Positions 7,209 through 13,750 of a DNA stretch of 20,533 bases are shown here, piece by piece. Below the pieces are notes generated by a model. That model saw nothing but the letters and a program-made list of their open reading frames with translations, did not search any database and was not told the origin of the DNA. The stretch's first letter is position 1. Each line of letters starts with the position of its first letter. Source of the stretch: JANOGU01 sp964499865 (GTDB lineage Bacteria; Pseudomonadota; Alphaproteobacteria; Rhodobacterales; Rhodobacteraceae); contig CAZCPY010000050.1 in the NCBI GenBank assembly GCA_964499865.1, positions 1 to 20,533 on the forward strand. Direction: 5' to 3'. A program made the translations under genes and the position numbers.

Positions 7209-8480
7209 TCAGCCCTGCGAGACGACCCGCATCCTGCCGCCCCGGGGTGCACCGGAATGCGCGTCGATGAAGTCGAGCACCAGCGGGCGGATGTTCAGCC
7301 GCCAGGACTTGCCCGCGAAGATGCCGTAATGCCCGGCGCCGGGTTCCAGGTGCTGCGCCTTGCGGCTGTCGGGCAGGCCGGTCAGCAGGTCCAGCGCCGC
7401 CAGGCACTGGCCGGGGGCCGAGATGTCGTCGTTCGCCCCCTCGACCACCTTGACCGCGACCTGGGTGATGGCGCCGAAATCGACGCGCGTGCCCGCGACG
7501 GTGAAGACGTTGCGCGCGATCTCGCGCTCCTTGAAGATGCGCTCGACGGTCGAGAGGTAGAACTCGGCCGTCATGTCCATCACCGCGAGGTATTCGTCGT
7601 AGAAGCGGTTGTGCGCGTCATGGTCGGACGCCTCGCCGCGGGCGGCGCGCATGATCTGGTCGGTGAAGGCCTTGGAATGCCGATCCGCGTTCATCGAGAT
7701 GAAGCCGTTGAGCTGCAAGAGCCCCGGATAGACCAGCCGCCCGGCGCCCTTGTGGGCGAAGCCCACGCGCTGGATGGCGAACTGTTCAAGCTGCCCCATG
7801 GTCACGCGGCGGCCGAAGTCTGTCACCTCGGTGGGCCCGGCGTCGGGGTCCACCGGGCCGCCGATCAGGGTCAGCGTGCGCGGCTGCGCGGCGGGGTCCT
7901 CGGCGGCGAGGTAGGCGGTCGCGGCAAGCGTCAGCGGCACCGGCTGGCAGACGGCGATCACGTTCACCTCGGGGCCGAGCGCGCGCATGAACTCCACCAG
8001 GTAGAGCGTGTAGTCCTCGACATCGAACTTGCCCGCGCTGACCGGAATGTCGCGCGCGTTGTGCCAGTCGGTCACGTAGACGTCGGCATCGGGCAGCAGG
8101 CTTTGCACGGTGGACCGCAGGAGCGTGGCGTAATGGCCCGACATGGGCGCGACCAGCATGACCTTGCGGGCCATCGGCCCGCGGCGGCGCACGCGGAACT
8201 GGATCAGCGTGCCGAAGGCCTTCTCGACCAGCGGCACCGCATCGACCAGATGGTCCTGCCCGTCGGGCCCGACGATGGCGCGGATGCCCCAGTCGGGTTT
8301 CACGACCATGCGGCCGAACGACCGCACGGTCACGTCGCCCCAGGCCCGCAGCAGCGGCAGCATCGGGTTCATCGACATGGCGAAGGCCGGATACGAGGCG
8401 AAGGCGCGGGCCGAGGCGCCCATCCACTCCATCGTGGTGCGGGCGCTTTCCATCGCGTCGTAGGTGGTCATATACTTCAT
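7209..8480 (-). CDS. phaZ: intracellular polyhydroxyalkanoate depolymerase
   Basis: This encodes a 423-residue cytoplasmic enzyme that hydrolyses native PHB/PHA granules to hydroxyacids or oligomers. The N-terminus MKYMTTYDAMESAR is characteristic of the intracellular PhaZ family. The nucleophile is Cys178 in VCQPVP, where extracellular depolymerases have serine; the probable acid is Asp351/Asp352 (EGANDDISAP) and the histidine is His384 (GAGHYGIFAG). There is no signal peptide. I chose the ATG at 8480 because GGAG lies 6 bp upstream and it gives the family N-terminus; an in-frame ATG 27 bp upstream is less likely. The gene is divergent from phaC, giving the standard Rhodobacter/Paracoccus arrangement of mobilisation gene opposite synthesis genes. 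Confidence 0.95.
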   Translation of the reverse strand: MKYMTTYDAMESARTTMEWMGASARAFASYPAFAMSMNPMLPLLRAWGDVTVRSFGRMVVKPDWGIRAIVGPDGQDHLVDAVPLVEKAFGTLIQFRVRRRGPMARKVMLVAPMSGHYATLLRSTVQSLLPDADVYVTDWHNARDIPVSAGKFDVEDYTLYLVEFMRALGPEVNVIAVCQPVPLTLAATAYLAAEDPAAQPRTLTLIGGPVDPDAGPTEVTDFGRRVTMGQLEQFAIQRVGFAHKGAGRLVYPGLLQLNGFISMNADRHSKAFTDQIMRAARGEASDHDAHNRFYDEYLAVMDMTAEFYLSTVERIFKEREIARNVFTVAGTRVDFGAITQVAVKVVEGANDDISAPGQCLAALDLLTGLPDSRKAQHLEPGAGHYGIFAGKSWRLNIRPLVLDFIDAHSGAPRGGRMRVVSQG

Positions 8481-8575
8481 GCGCGTCTCCAGACCCCGCA
8501 GGGACACAGGCCAGTTGCGCCCTTGCCCCCCCGGACCCCTGGCGACGAAGGCGCAGGCCCCGCGGCAGACGGGCG

Positions 8576-8586
8576 CTGCGTTGCGG
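8576..8586. promoter_or_regulatory. degenerate PhaR-like site upstream of phaC
   Basis: CTGC-GTT-GCGG matches the PhaR target CTGC-N3-GCAG at 7 of 8 defined positions. It lies about 25 bp before the phaC start in the 130-bp phaZ-phaC divergent region. In such GC-rich DNA a near match can occur by chance, so this is only a candidate for weak PhaR control of phaC (and possibly phaZ). Confidence 0.25.
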
Positions 8587-8610
8587 CAAGACTAGGGGGG
8601 ATTCGGTTTC

Positions 8611-10392
8611 ATGACAACTGACGACGCGGACCCCGCCGAGCGTCTGGCCCGTCTGAACGGCAACCTCGCGAAGATGGAGGACCTGTCGCAACGCCTGACC
8701 GCGGCGCTGACCCGCCGGCGGGTGGCCGACCCGGCGCTGAGCGGGCCCGGCGCCGACGTCTACGTGAAGGCCGCCGCCGCGATGATGGCCGAGATGATGC
8801 AGAACCCCGGCAAGATGATCGAGGCGCAGGTCAGCTACTGGGGCAAGACGCTCAGGCACTATGCCGAAGCGCAGCAGGTGCTGCTCAAGGGCGAATTGCG
8901 CGCGCCCGACGATCCGGGGCCGAAGGACCGCCGCTTTGCCAACCCGCTGTGGGACACGCATCCGTTCTTCAACTACCTCAAGCAGCAGTACCTTCTGAAC
9001 GCCGAGGCGGTCACCGGGGCGGTGGCGGGGCTGGAGCATCTGGACGCGGCCGACAAGAAGCGGGTCGAATATTTCAGCCGCCAGATCGTCGACATGTTCG
9101 CGCCGACGAATTTCCTCGGCACCAACCCCGACGCGCTGGAAAAGGCGGTGGCGACCGACGGCGAAAGCCTGGTCGCGGGGCTGGAGAACCTGGTGCGCGA
9201 CATCGAGGCGAATTCCGGCGACCTGCTGGTCACGCTGGCCGACAAGGACGCCTTCGAGGTCGGCCGCAACCTCGCCACCACCCCGGGCGCCGTGGTCTTC
9301 CGCAACCACCTGCTGGAGCTGATCCAGTATGCGCCTGCCACCGACCGGGTGCAGGCGACGCCCCTGGTGATCTTTCCGCCCTGGATCAACAAGTTCTACA
9401 TCCTGGACCTCAAGCCGCAGAATTCGCTCGTCAAATGGATCGTGGAGCAGGGCTTCACCCTGTTCGTGGTGTCCTGGAAGAACCCCGATGCTTCCTACGC
9501 CGAGGTGGGTCTCGACGACTACATCCGCGACGGCTACCTGCGCACGCTGGCCGAGGTGCGGCGGATCACCGGCGAGCGGCAGGTCAACGCGGTCGGCTAC
9601 TGCATCGCGGGGACGACGCTGGCGCTGACGCTGGCGCATCTGGACAAGGCGGGCGACAGGTCCGTGAAGTCGGCCACGTTCTTCACCACGCTGACCGACT
9701 TTTCCGACCGCGGCGAATTCGAGGCCTTCCTGTCCGACGACTTCGTCGACGGGATCGAACGGCAGGTGGCGCGCGACGGGATGCTGGACCGGCTGTTCAT
9801 GGGGCGCACCTTCAGCTTCCTGCGGTCGAACGACCTGCTCTGGCAGCCCGCAATCCGCAGCTACATGCTGGGCGAGGCGCCGCCGGCCTTTGACTTGCTC
9901 TACTGGAACGGCGACGGCACGAACCTGCCCGCGCGGATGGCGATGGACTACCTGCGCGGCCTGTGCCAGCGGAACGACTTCGCCGAAGGCCGCTTCCGTG
10001 TCTTCGGCGATCCGGTCAGCCTGGCACAGGTCAGGCTGCCGCTCTGCGCGATCGCCTGCGAGACCGACCATATCGCCGCCTGGAAGGGGTCCTTCGCCGG
10101 GGTCCGGCAGATGGGGTCGAAGGACAAGACCTTCATCCTGTCGGAATCGGGCCATATCGCCGGGATCGTCAACCCGCCGTCCAGGGGCAAGTACGGGCAC
10201 TACACCTCCGACGCGGCGCTGACGACGCCGGACGAGTGGAAGGCCGCCGCCGTCCGCCACGACGGGTCCTGGTGGCCGCGCTGGCGCGACTGGCTGGCGG
10301 CGCGGTCGGGCAGGATGGTCGCCGCGCGCGTGCCGCAGCAGGTTCTGGCGCCCGCGCCCGGCAGCTATGTGCGCCCGTCCGAGGCGGCCTGA
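8611..10392 (+). CDS. phaC: class I poly(3-hydroxyalkanoate) synthase
   Basis: This encodes a 593-residue granule-bound enzyme that polymerises (R)-3-hydroxyacyl-CoA into PHA with release of CoA. The variable N-terminal domain covers about 1-200; the alpha/beta-hydrolase-type catalytic domain follows. The triad is visible: Cys331 in GYCIAG, Asp486 in CETDHIAAWKG, and His515 in ESGHIAGIVNPP, spaced as in Ralstonia PhaC (Cys319/Asp480/His508). Class I is indicated by the length and by PWINKFYILDL and FVVSWKNPD. The lipase-like box ends A-G instead of the common G-G. A GGGGGG stretch precedes the ATG, which stands within 130 bp of the divergent phaZ start. phaP and phaR follow in the same direction. 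Confidence 0.97.
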   Translation: MTTDDADPAERLARLNGNLAKMEDLSQRLTAALTRRRVADPALSGPGADVYVKAAAAMMAEMMQNPGKMIEAQVSYWGKTLRHYAEAQQVLLKGELRAPDDPGPKDRRFANPLWDTHPFFNYLKQQYLLNAEAVTGAVAGLEHLDAADKKRVEYFSRQIVDMFAPTNFLGTNPDALEKAVATDGESLVAGLENLVRDIEANSGDLLVTLADKDAFEVGRNLATTPGAVVFRNHLLELIQYAPATDRVQATPLVIFPPWINKFYILDLKPQNSLVKWIVEQGFTLFVVSWKNPDASYAEVGLDDYIRDGYLRTLAEVRRITGERQVNAVGYCIAGTTLALTLAHLDKAGDRSVKSATFFTTLTDFSDRGEFEAFLSDDFVDGIERQVARDGMLDRLFMGRTFSFLRSNDLLWQPAIRSYMLGEAPPAFDLLYWNGDGTNLPARMAMDYLRGLCQRNDFAEGRFRVFGDPVSLAQVRLPLCAIACETDHIAAWKGSFAGVRQMGSKDKTFILSESGHIAGIVNPPSRGKYGHYTSDAALTTPDEWKAAAVRHDGSWWPRWRDWLAARSGRMVAARVPQQVLAPAPGSYVRPSEAA

Positions 10393-10452
10393 CCGCACAA
10401 CCCGGACGCGAGCCATGCGCGGACGGCAGGTCAGCCATGCGGTCCATGCCTC

Positions 10453-10496
10453 ATGCTGCAGTGCAGAAACCATCTTGATTTTCTGCACTGCAGCAT
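10453..10496. promoter_or_regulatory. PhaR double operator, 17-bp perfect inverted repeat
   Basis: ATGCTGCAGTGCAGAAA (10453-10469) is exactly mirrored at 10480-10496 with a 10-bp spacer. Each arm holds one exact CTGC-N3-GCAG element (10456-10466 and 10483-10493), the published PhaR recognition sequence in Paracoccus and Rhodobacter. The centres are 27 bp apart. The right arm falls in the spacer of the probable phaP promoter and the left arm just upstream of its -35. Binding would therefore block phaP transcription until PhaR is titrated by PHA granules. The symmetry is seen directly; the regulator assignment rests on known biology plus phaR being 0.6 kb downstream. Confidence 0.85.
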
Positions 10497-10502
10497 TTAT
10501 CT
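10475..10502 (+). promoter_or_regulatory. probable phaP promoter
   Basis: TTGATT (10475-10480) and TTATCT (10497-10502) are separated by 16 bp and embedded in the PhaR operator, making this a local AT-rich island in the GC-rich phaC-phaP gap. This fits a sigma70-type promoter for phaP, with transcription starting about 45 bp before the ATG. It is a prediction by eye only. Confidence 0.5.
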
Positions 10503-10553
10503 CTCTGCCATCGGACAACCCCGGCCGCCCCCGCGCCAGATGGAGACAGACAG

Positions 10554-11009
10554 ATGACCAAGACCCCCGATTTCACCAAGGTCGTGCAGGACATGATGAC
10601 CGCCTTCCCGGTCGACGCCTCGGCGTTCCAGAACGCCTTCAAGACGAACGCCGCGATGGGCGAAAAGCTTGCCAAGGTCGCGCTGGAAGCCGTTGAAAAG
10701 TCGACGGAAATCTCGGCCGCCTGGACGAAGTCGACGCTCGCCCGGCTGGGCGACGTGACCAAGGCAAAGCCCGAGCCGACCGACTACACCCGGTCGATGA
10801 CCGACTTCGCCTCGGCCACCGCCGAGATGGCGGCCGAACACATGGCGGCCTTCGCCGAAGTGGCCAAGAAGGTCCAGATGGAAACCGTCGAGCTGATGCT
10901 GGCCGCGGGCAAGGACATGTCGGAAGACGCGACCGCCGCGGTCAAGAAGGCGACCACGGACGTGCAGACCGCCGCCAAGAAGGCCGCCGCCGCCGTCGCC
11001 ACCAAGTAG
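10554..11009 (+). CDS. phaP: phasin, PHA granule coat protein
   Basis: This encodes a 151-residue, almost wholly helical amphipathic protein without signal peptide, ending in an Ala/Lys-rich tail (KKAAAAVATK). It matches the alphaproteobacterial phasin family in length, composition and position directly between phaC and phaR. Phasins coat PHA granules, control their number and size, and help synthase and depolymerase act. The ATG at 10554 has GGAGACAGACAG upstream. Expression is probably governed by the PhaR double operator about 60-100 bp upstream, and a terminator at 11062-11091 ends the transcript before phaR. Codon choice is strongly biased to C/G-ending codons with many AAG lysines, as expected for a highly expressed gene. 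Confidence 0.93.
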   Translation: MTKTPDFTKVVQDMMTAFPVDASAFQNAFKTNAAMGEKLAKVALEAVEKSTEISAAWTKSTLARLGDVTKAKPEPTDYTRSMTDFASATAEMAAEHMAAFAEVAKKVQMETVELMLAAGKDMSEDATAAVKKATTDVQTAAKKAAAAVATK

Positions 11010-11061
11010 GGAACGCGCGCGGGGGCGTCCTTCCTCCCTGTCGGACCTTCGCGCTTTCGTG

Positions 11062-11091
11062 GGGCGGGCCTCGTGCCCGCCCTTTCCTTTT
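11062..11091 (+). terminator. rho-independent terminator after phaP
   Basis: GGGCGGGC (11062-11069) pairs perfectly with GCCCGCCC (11075-11082) around a 5-base loop and is followed by TTTCCTTTT. It lies about 50 bp after the phaP stop and 46 bp before the phaR ATG, so phaP can be transcribed at a high level separately from phaR. Confidence 0.8.
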
Positions 11092-11110
11092 CGCACCTGC
11101 GGCCCTAGGC

Positions 11111-11126
11111 TTTCGCAACCGCGAAA
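11111..11126 (+). promoter_or_regulatory. small inverted repeat before phaR
   Basis: TTTCGC-AACC-GCGAAA forms a 6-bp perfect stem ending just before the phaR Shine-Dalgarno (GAAAGGACC), whose GAAA is part of the stem. It could modulate phaR translation or mark a regulatory site. No exact CTGC-N3-GCAG was seen in this gap. The function is unknown. Confidence 0.35.
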
Positions 11127-11136
11127 GGACCGTGCC

Positions 11137-11685
11137 ATGGCCGAGACCGACAAGCCGCTCCTGATCAAGCGCTATGCCAGCCGCAGGCTCTACAACACCG
11201 AAACCTCGGACTACGTGACGCTCGAGGATATCGCGGGCTTCATCCGGGCGGGGCGCGAGGTGCAGATCGTCGACCTGAAGTCGGGCGACGACCTGACGCG
11301 GCAGTACCTGCTGCAGATCATCGCCGAGCACGAGTCCAAGGGGGAATCGGTCCTGCCGATCCAGGTGCTGACCGACCTCGTGCGCAGCTACGCCACGGGC
11401 ATGCAGTCGGTGGTGCCGTCCTTCCTGCAGGCCTCCTTCGAGATGCTGCGCGACGGACAGTCCAAGATGATGGAGAACCTGGCCGCGATCCCCAACCCGA
11501 TGGCCGCGATGCCCGGCTTCGAGGCGATGCGCAAGAGCCAGGAGACGATCATGAAGTCGATGATGTCGGGCCTTCCCGGCTGGCCCGTCCCGCCCGCCAG
11601 GGACGCCGACCCCGCCGACCAGGACGACATCGCCCAGATCAAGAGGCAGCTGGCCGAGTTGCAGGCCAAGCTGTCGCGGCTGTAG
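11137..11685 (+). CDS. phaR: polyhydroxyalkanoate synthesis repressor
   Basis: This encodes a 182-residue cytoplasmic regulator. Residues about 8-67 (LIKRYASRRLYNTETSDYVTLEDIAGFIRAGREVQIVDLKSGDDLT...) are the PHB/PHA accumulation regulator DNA-binding domain. They are followed by the PHB_acc segment around LPIQVLTDLVRSYATGM, a Met/Pro-rich middle and a C-terminal coiled-coil-like helix (IKRQLAELQAKLSRL). PhaR binds DNA at CTGC-N3-GCAG and also binds PHA granules and nascent polymer, so it represses phaP until polymer is present. The ATG at 11137 is preceded by GAAAGGACC. An earlier in-frame start at 11059 would run through the phaP terminator and is rejected. Its last 47 bp overlap, antisense, the end of the ParE-like gene. 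Confidence 0.95.
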   Translation: MAETDKPLLIKRYASRRLYNTETSDYVTLEDIAGFIRAGREVQIVDLKSGDDLTRQYLLQIIAEHESKGESVLPIQVLTDLVRSYATGMQSVVPSFLQASFEMLRDGQSKMMENLAAIPNPMAAMPGFEAMRKSQETIMKSMMSGLPGWPVPPARDADPADQDDIAQIKRQLAELQAKLSRL

Positions 11686-11989
11686 GGGGCGGTCGGTCCG
11701 AGTGCGGCAGATGGCGCAGGACGTCCATGCTGTCGAGCAGGATGCGCATCACGATCACCCGCTGCGCCTGCGCGTCCACACGCAGAAACATCTGGTGCGA
11801 GCCGGAGCGGATCATGCGGTGGGGATCGACGATCACGCGCAACCCAAGCGGGTCGCGCGCGCCTTCCGCAACATGCTCGACGATCGCCCGCACACAGGCC
11901 TGCGCGACCAGGGTTCCGAAACGGTCGACCGAATACCGCGCGATCCCGCGGAGATCGGCCTTGGCGGCCCCTGTCCAGACGACCTTCAT
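11639..11989 (-). CDS. parE: RelE/ParE-family toxin
   Basis: This encodes a 116-residue toxin of the RelE/ParE superfamily. The N-terminus MKVVWTGAAKADLRGIARYSVDRFG and the C-terminal core FLRVDAQAQRVIVMRILLDSMDVLRHL (68-94) are typical ParE elements. ParE members usually inhibit DNA gyrase, and RelE relatives cleave mRNA; the FLRVD/RILLDSMD pattern favours ParE. The start overlaps the antitoxin stop by 4 bp (ATGA), so translation is coupled. The core would normally end around residue 95; here the frame continues for a Pro/Ala-rich tail of about 22 residues into sequence antisense to the phaR 3' end. Activity of the extended form is unknown. Confidence 0.87.
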   Translation of the reverse strand: MKVVWTGAAKADLRGIARYSVDRFGTLVAQACVRAIVEHVAEGARDPLGLRVIVDPHRMIRSGSHQMFLRVDAQAQRVIVMRILLDSMDVLRHLPHSDRPPPTAATAWPATRPAAS

Positions 11990-12231
11990 TCGTCAGGGTG
12001 GCTGGCGGCGATAATGGCATCCACGTCGAAATCTTCGGCGATCCCGCTCGCCATGGCGTCATCCATCATCTTCAGGAATGCATTCATGGCCTTTGCCTCC
12101 CGGTCGAGATTGCGCAAGCCCGCCCGCACCGCCTCTGACACGTTCTCATAGTGTCCCTCGGCGACCAGCCGTTGGGCGATGGCCTTGGTGGAGCCGAGGT
12201 TGACGCTTGCCAGTCCGCTGCGGTCGGCCAT
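11986..12231 (-). CDS. parD: ParD-like ribbon-helix-helix antitoxin
   Basis: This encodes an 81-residue antitoxin. Residues about 7-45 (LASVNLGSTKAIAQRLVAEGHYENVSEAVRAGLRNLDRE) fit the ParD/CopG ribbon-helix-helix DNA-binding fold: a beta strand then two helices, with the signature S-E-A-V-R. The acidic C-terminal part (AMNAFLKMMDDAMASGIAEDFDVDAI) would wrap the toxin. The ATG at 12231 has a strong GGAGG 6 bp upstream. The gene overlaps the toxin by 4 bp. Autorepression by the ParD-ParE complex is expected, and a 27-bp perfect palindrome lies 13 bp upstream of the start. Confidence 0.88.
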   Translation of the reverse strand: MADRSGLASVNLGSTKAIAQRLVAEGHYENVSEAVRAGLRNLDREAKAMNAFLKMMDDAMASGIAEDFDVDAIIAASHPDE

Positions 12232-12243
12232 TGGGTCCTCCGC

Positions 12244-12270
12244 GGGGTGTGCTACAGTGTAGCACACCCC
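12244..12270. promoter_or_regulatory. 27-bp perfect palindrome, probable ParD operator
   Basis: GGGGTGTGCTACA (12244-12256) and TGTAGCACACCCC (12258-12270) are exact reverse complements around one base. The element stands between the aminotransferase stop and the antitoxin start and overlaps the predicted -10 box. No T-run follows on the minus strand, so an operator is more likely than a terminator. Binding by the antitoxin is inferred from the family habit of autoregulation. Confidence 0.75.
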
Positions 12271-12285
12271 CGGGGCGTTTGTCAG
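12256..12285 (-). promoter_or_regulatory. probable parDE promoter
   Basis: On the minus strand CTGACA (12285-12280) and TACACT (12261-12256) are 18 bp apart. The -35 box contains the TGA stop codon of the upstream aminotransferase and the -10 box lies across the centre of the palindrome. This layout lets a repressor on the palindrome exclude RNA polymerase. It was identified by eye. Confidence 0.5.
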
Positions 12286-13649
12286 CCGATGTCCCTGAAC
12301 ACCCCGTCGATGGCGCGGCCGAGCTTGTCGAAGATCTCGTCCAGATGGTCGGGCGTGCAGATGAACGGCGGGCAAAGCACGATGGCCTGTCCCAGCGGGC
12401 GGCAGATCAGGCCTTCGTCGGTGCAGGCGTTCGCCACGCGTTCCGAGACGGACATCGGGCCGGGGAACGATTCCCTGGTGTCCTTGTCCTTGACCATCTC
12501 GAGGGCGCCCATCAGGCCCTTGCCGCGCCACTCGCCGATGTTGCGGTGTTCGGCCAGGCGCGCGAGCCCCGCCTCGAACTGCGGCGTCAGCGCGCGGACG
12601 TTGTCGATCAGGCCCTCGTTCATCACCACGTCGATGGCCTTCAGCGCGATGGCGCAGCCGACGGGGTGGCCGGAGGCGGTGAAGCCGTGCGGGAACTCGT
12701 CGAACTTGTGGCTCGCGGCCTGTGCCCGGTCCGACCATTCCGGCCCGAGGATCACCGCGCCCATCGGGAAGTAGCCCGCGGTCAGCACCTTGGAGGAGAT
12801 GATCGCGTCGGGCATGAAGTCGTAGGTCTGGCAGCCCCAGAGGTTGCCGGTGCGGCCGAAGCCGCAGATCACCTCGTCGGCGATGAGCGGGATGCCGTAT
12901 TTCTTCAGCACCGGGGCGATCGCCTGGAAATAGCCGGCCGAGGGCGGGATCACCCCGCCCGCGCCCATCACGGGTTCGGCGAAGAAGCCCGCGACGGTGT
13001 CGGGGCCTTCCTTGATGATCGTGGCCTCCAGCTCGCGCGCCATGCGGGCGGTGAACTGGGCCTCGGACTCGCCCGCCCGGCCGTAGCGCCAGTAGTGCGG
13101 GCAGCCGACGTGGATGAACCCGGGCAGCGGCAGGCCGAAGACGTGGTTGTAGGTCTTGCCGGTCATCGAGGCGGCGACCGTCGTCACGCCGTGGTAGCTG
13201 TTGACGCGGGTGATGATCTTGCGCCGCTGCGGCTGGCCTTCCGCCCAGGCGATGAACCACAGAAGCTTGCACATCGTGTCGTTCGCCTCGGACCCGCTGT
13301 TCGTGTAGAACACCCGGCCGCGGTCGAAGGGCGAGACCTCGACAAGCCTTTCCGACAGCGCGACGGTGGTGTCGGCCATCCGGCCGAAGAAGGCGTGGTA
13401 GCCGGGAAAGCGGTCGAACTGGTCCTTGGCAGCCTGGGCGAGGCCCTTGTGATCGAACCCCGCCACCATGTTCCACAGCCCGGAGTTGCCGTCGAGATAG
13501 CGCTTGCCGTGGACATCGAAGACGTAGGGGCCCTGGCCGTGGGTCAGGATCACGCTGCCGCGGTCGCCGATCGTCGGCAGGTCGGTGAAGCCGTAGAGCG
13601 AATTGGTATCGGCGCGCGATTCCCAGGAATTCGGTGCGTCGTCACGCAT
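12282..13649 (-). CDS. class III omega-aminotransferase (putrescine/omega-amino acid:pyruvate type)
   Basis: This encodes a 455-residue PLP enzyme. Fold type I class III features are clear: YTNSGSEANDTM (115-126) for phosphate binding, SYHG (151-154), IADEVICGFGRTG (256-268, Asp258 contacting the PLP nitrogen) and the Schiff-base lysine Lys287 in SSKVLTAG. The N-terminus (SLYGFTDLPTIGDRG...GNSGLWNMVAGF) matches the Pseudomonas SpuC / taurine-pyruvate / beta-alanine-pyruvate group, which moves terminal amino groups to pyruvate. With a PuuA-like and a PuuB-like gene upstream, a polyamine or omega-amino acid substrate is the best inference; taurine, beta-alanine or GABA cannot be excluded. The ATG at 13649 follows GGGGAGAGACC. 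The stop lies inside the predicted -35 box of parDE. Confidence 0.92.
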   Translation of the reverse strand: MRDDAPNSWESRADTNSLYGFTDLPTIGDRGSVILTHGQGPYVFDVHGKRYLDGNSGLWNMVAGFDHKGLAQAAKDQFDRFPGYHAFFGRMADTTVALSERLVEVSPFDRGRVFYTNSGSEANDTMCKLLWFIAWAEGQPQRRKIITRVNSYHGVTTVAASMTGKTYNHVFGLPLPGFIHVGCPHYWRYGRAGESEAQFTARMARELEATIIKEGPDTVAGFFAEPVMGAGGVIPPSAGYFQAIAPVLKKYGIPLIADEVICGFGRTGNLWGCQTYDFMPDAIISSKVLTAGYFPMGAVILGPEWSDRAQAASHKFDEFPHGFTASGHPVGCAIALKAIDVVMNEGLIDNVRALTPQFEAGLARLAEHRNIGEWRGKGLMGALEMVKDKDTRESFPGPMSVSERVANACTDEGLICRPLGQAIVLCPPFICTPDHLDEIFDKLGRAIDGVFRDIG

Positions 13650-13750
13650 GGCGGTCTCTCCCCTTTGGTCGGCGAAGAGTATCCGGGCGGCCCCGGCGCC
13701 ACAACACCCGGCCCGCGCCCGCCCCGGCAGGGTGCCGCGCCGGTCCGGCG

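Noticed and set aside
6240..8621. 793-codon plus-strand frame across the second hydrolase and phaZ
   Set aside because: It is out of frame with the hydrolase and antisense to phaZ. It has no recognisable domain and its composition is Gly/Arg/Ala-rich, as expected of a GC shadow.
7786..10518. 910-codon minus-strand frame opposite phaC and across phaZ
   Set aside because: Antisense to phaC and out of frame with phaZ, both of which carry full catalytic triads; no protein-like features.
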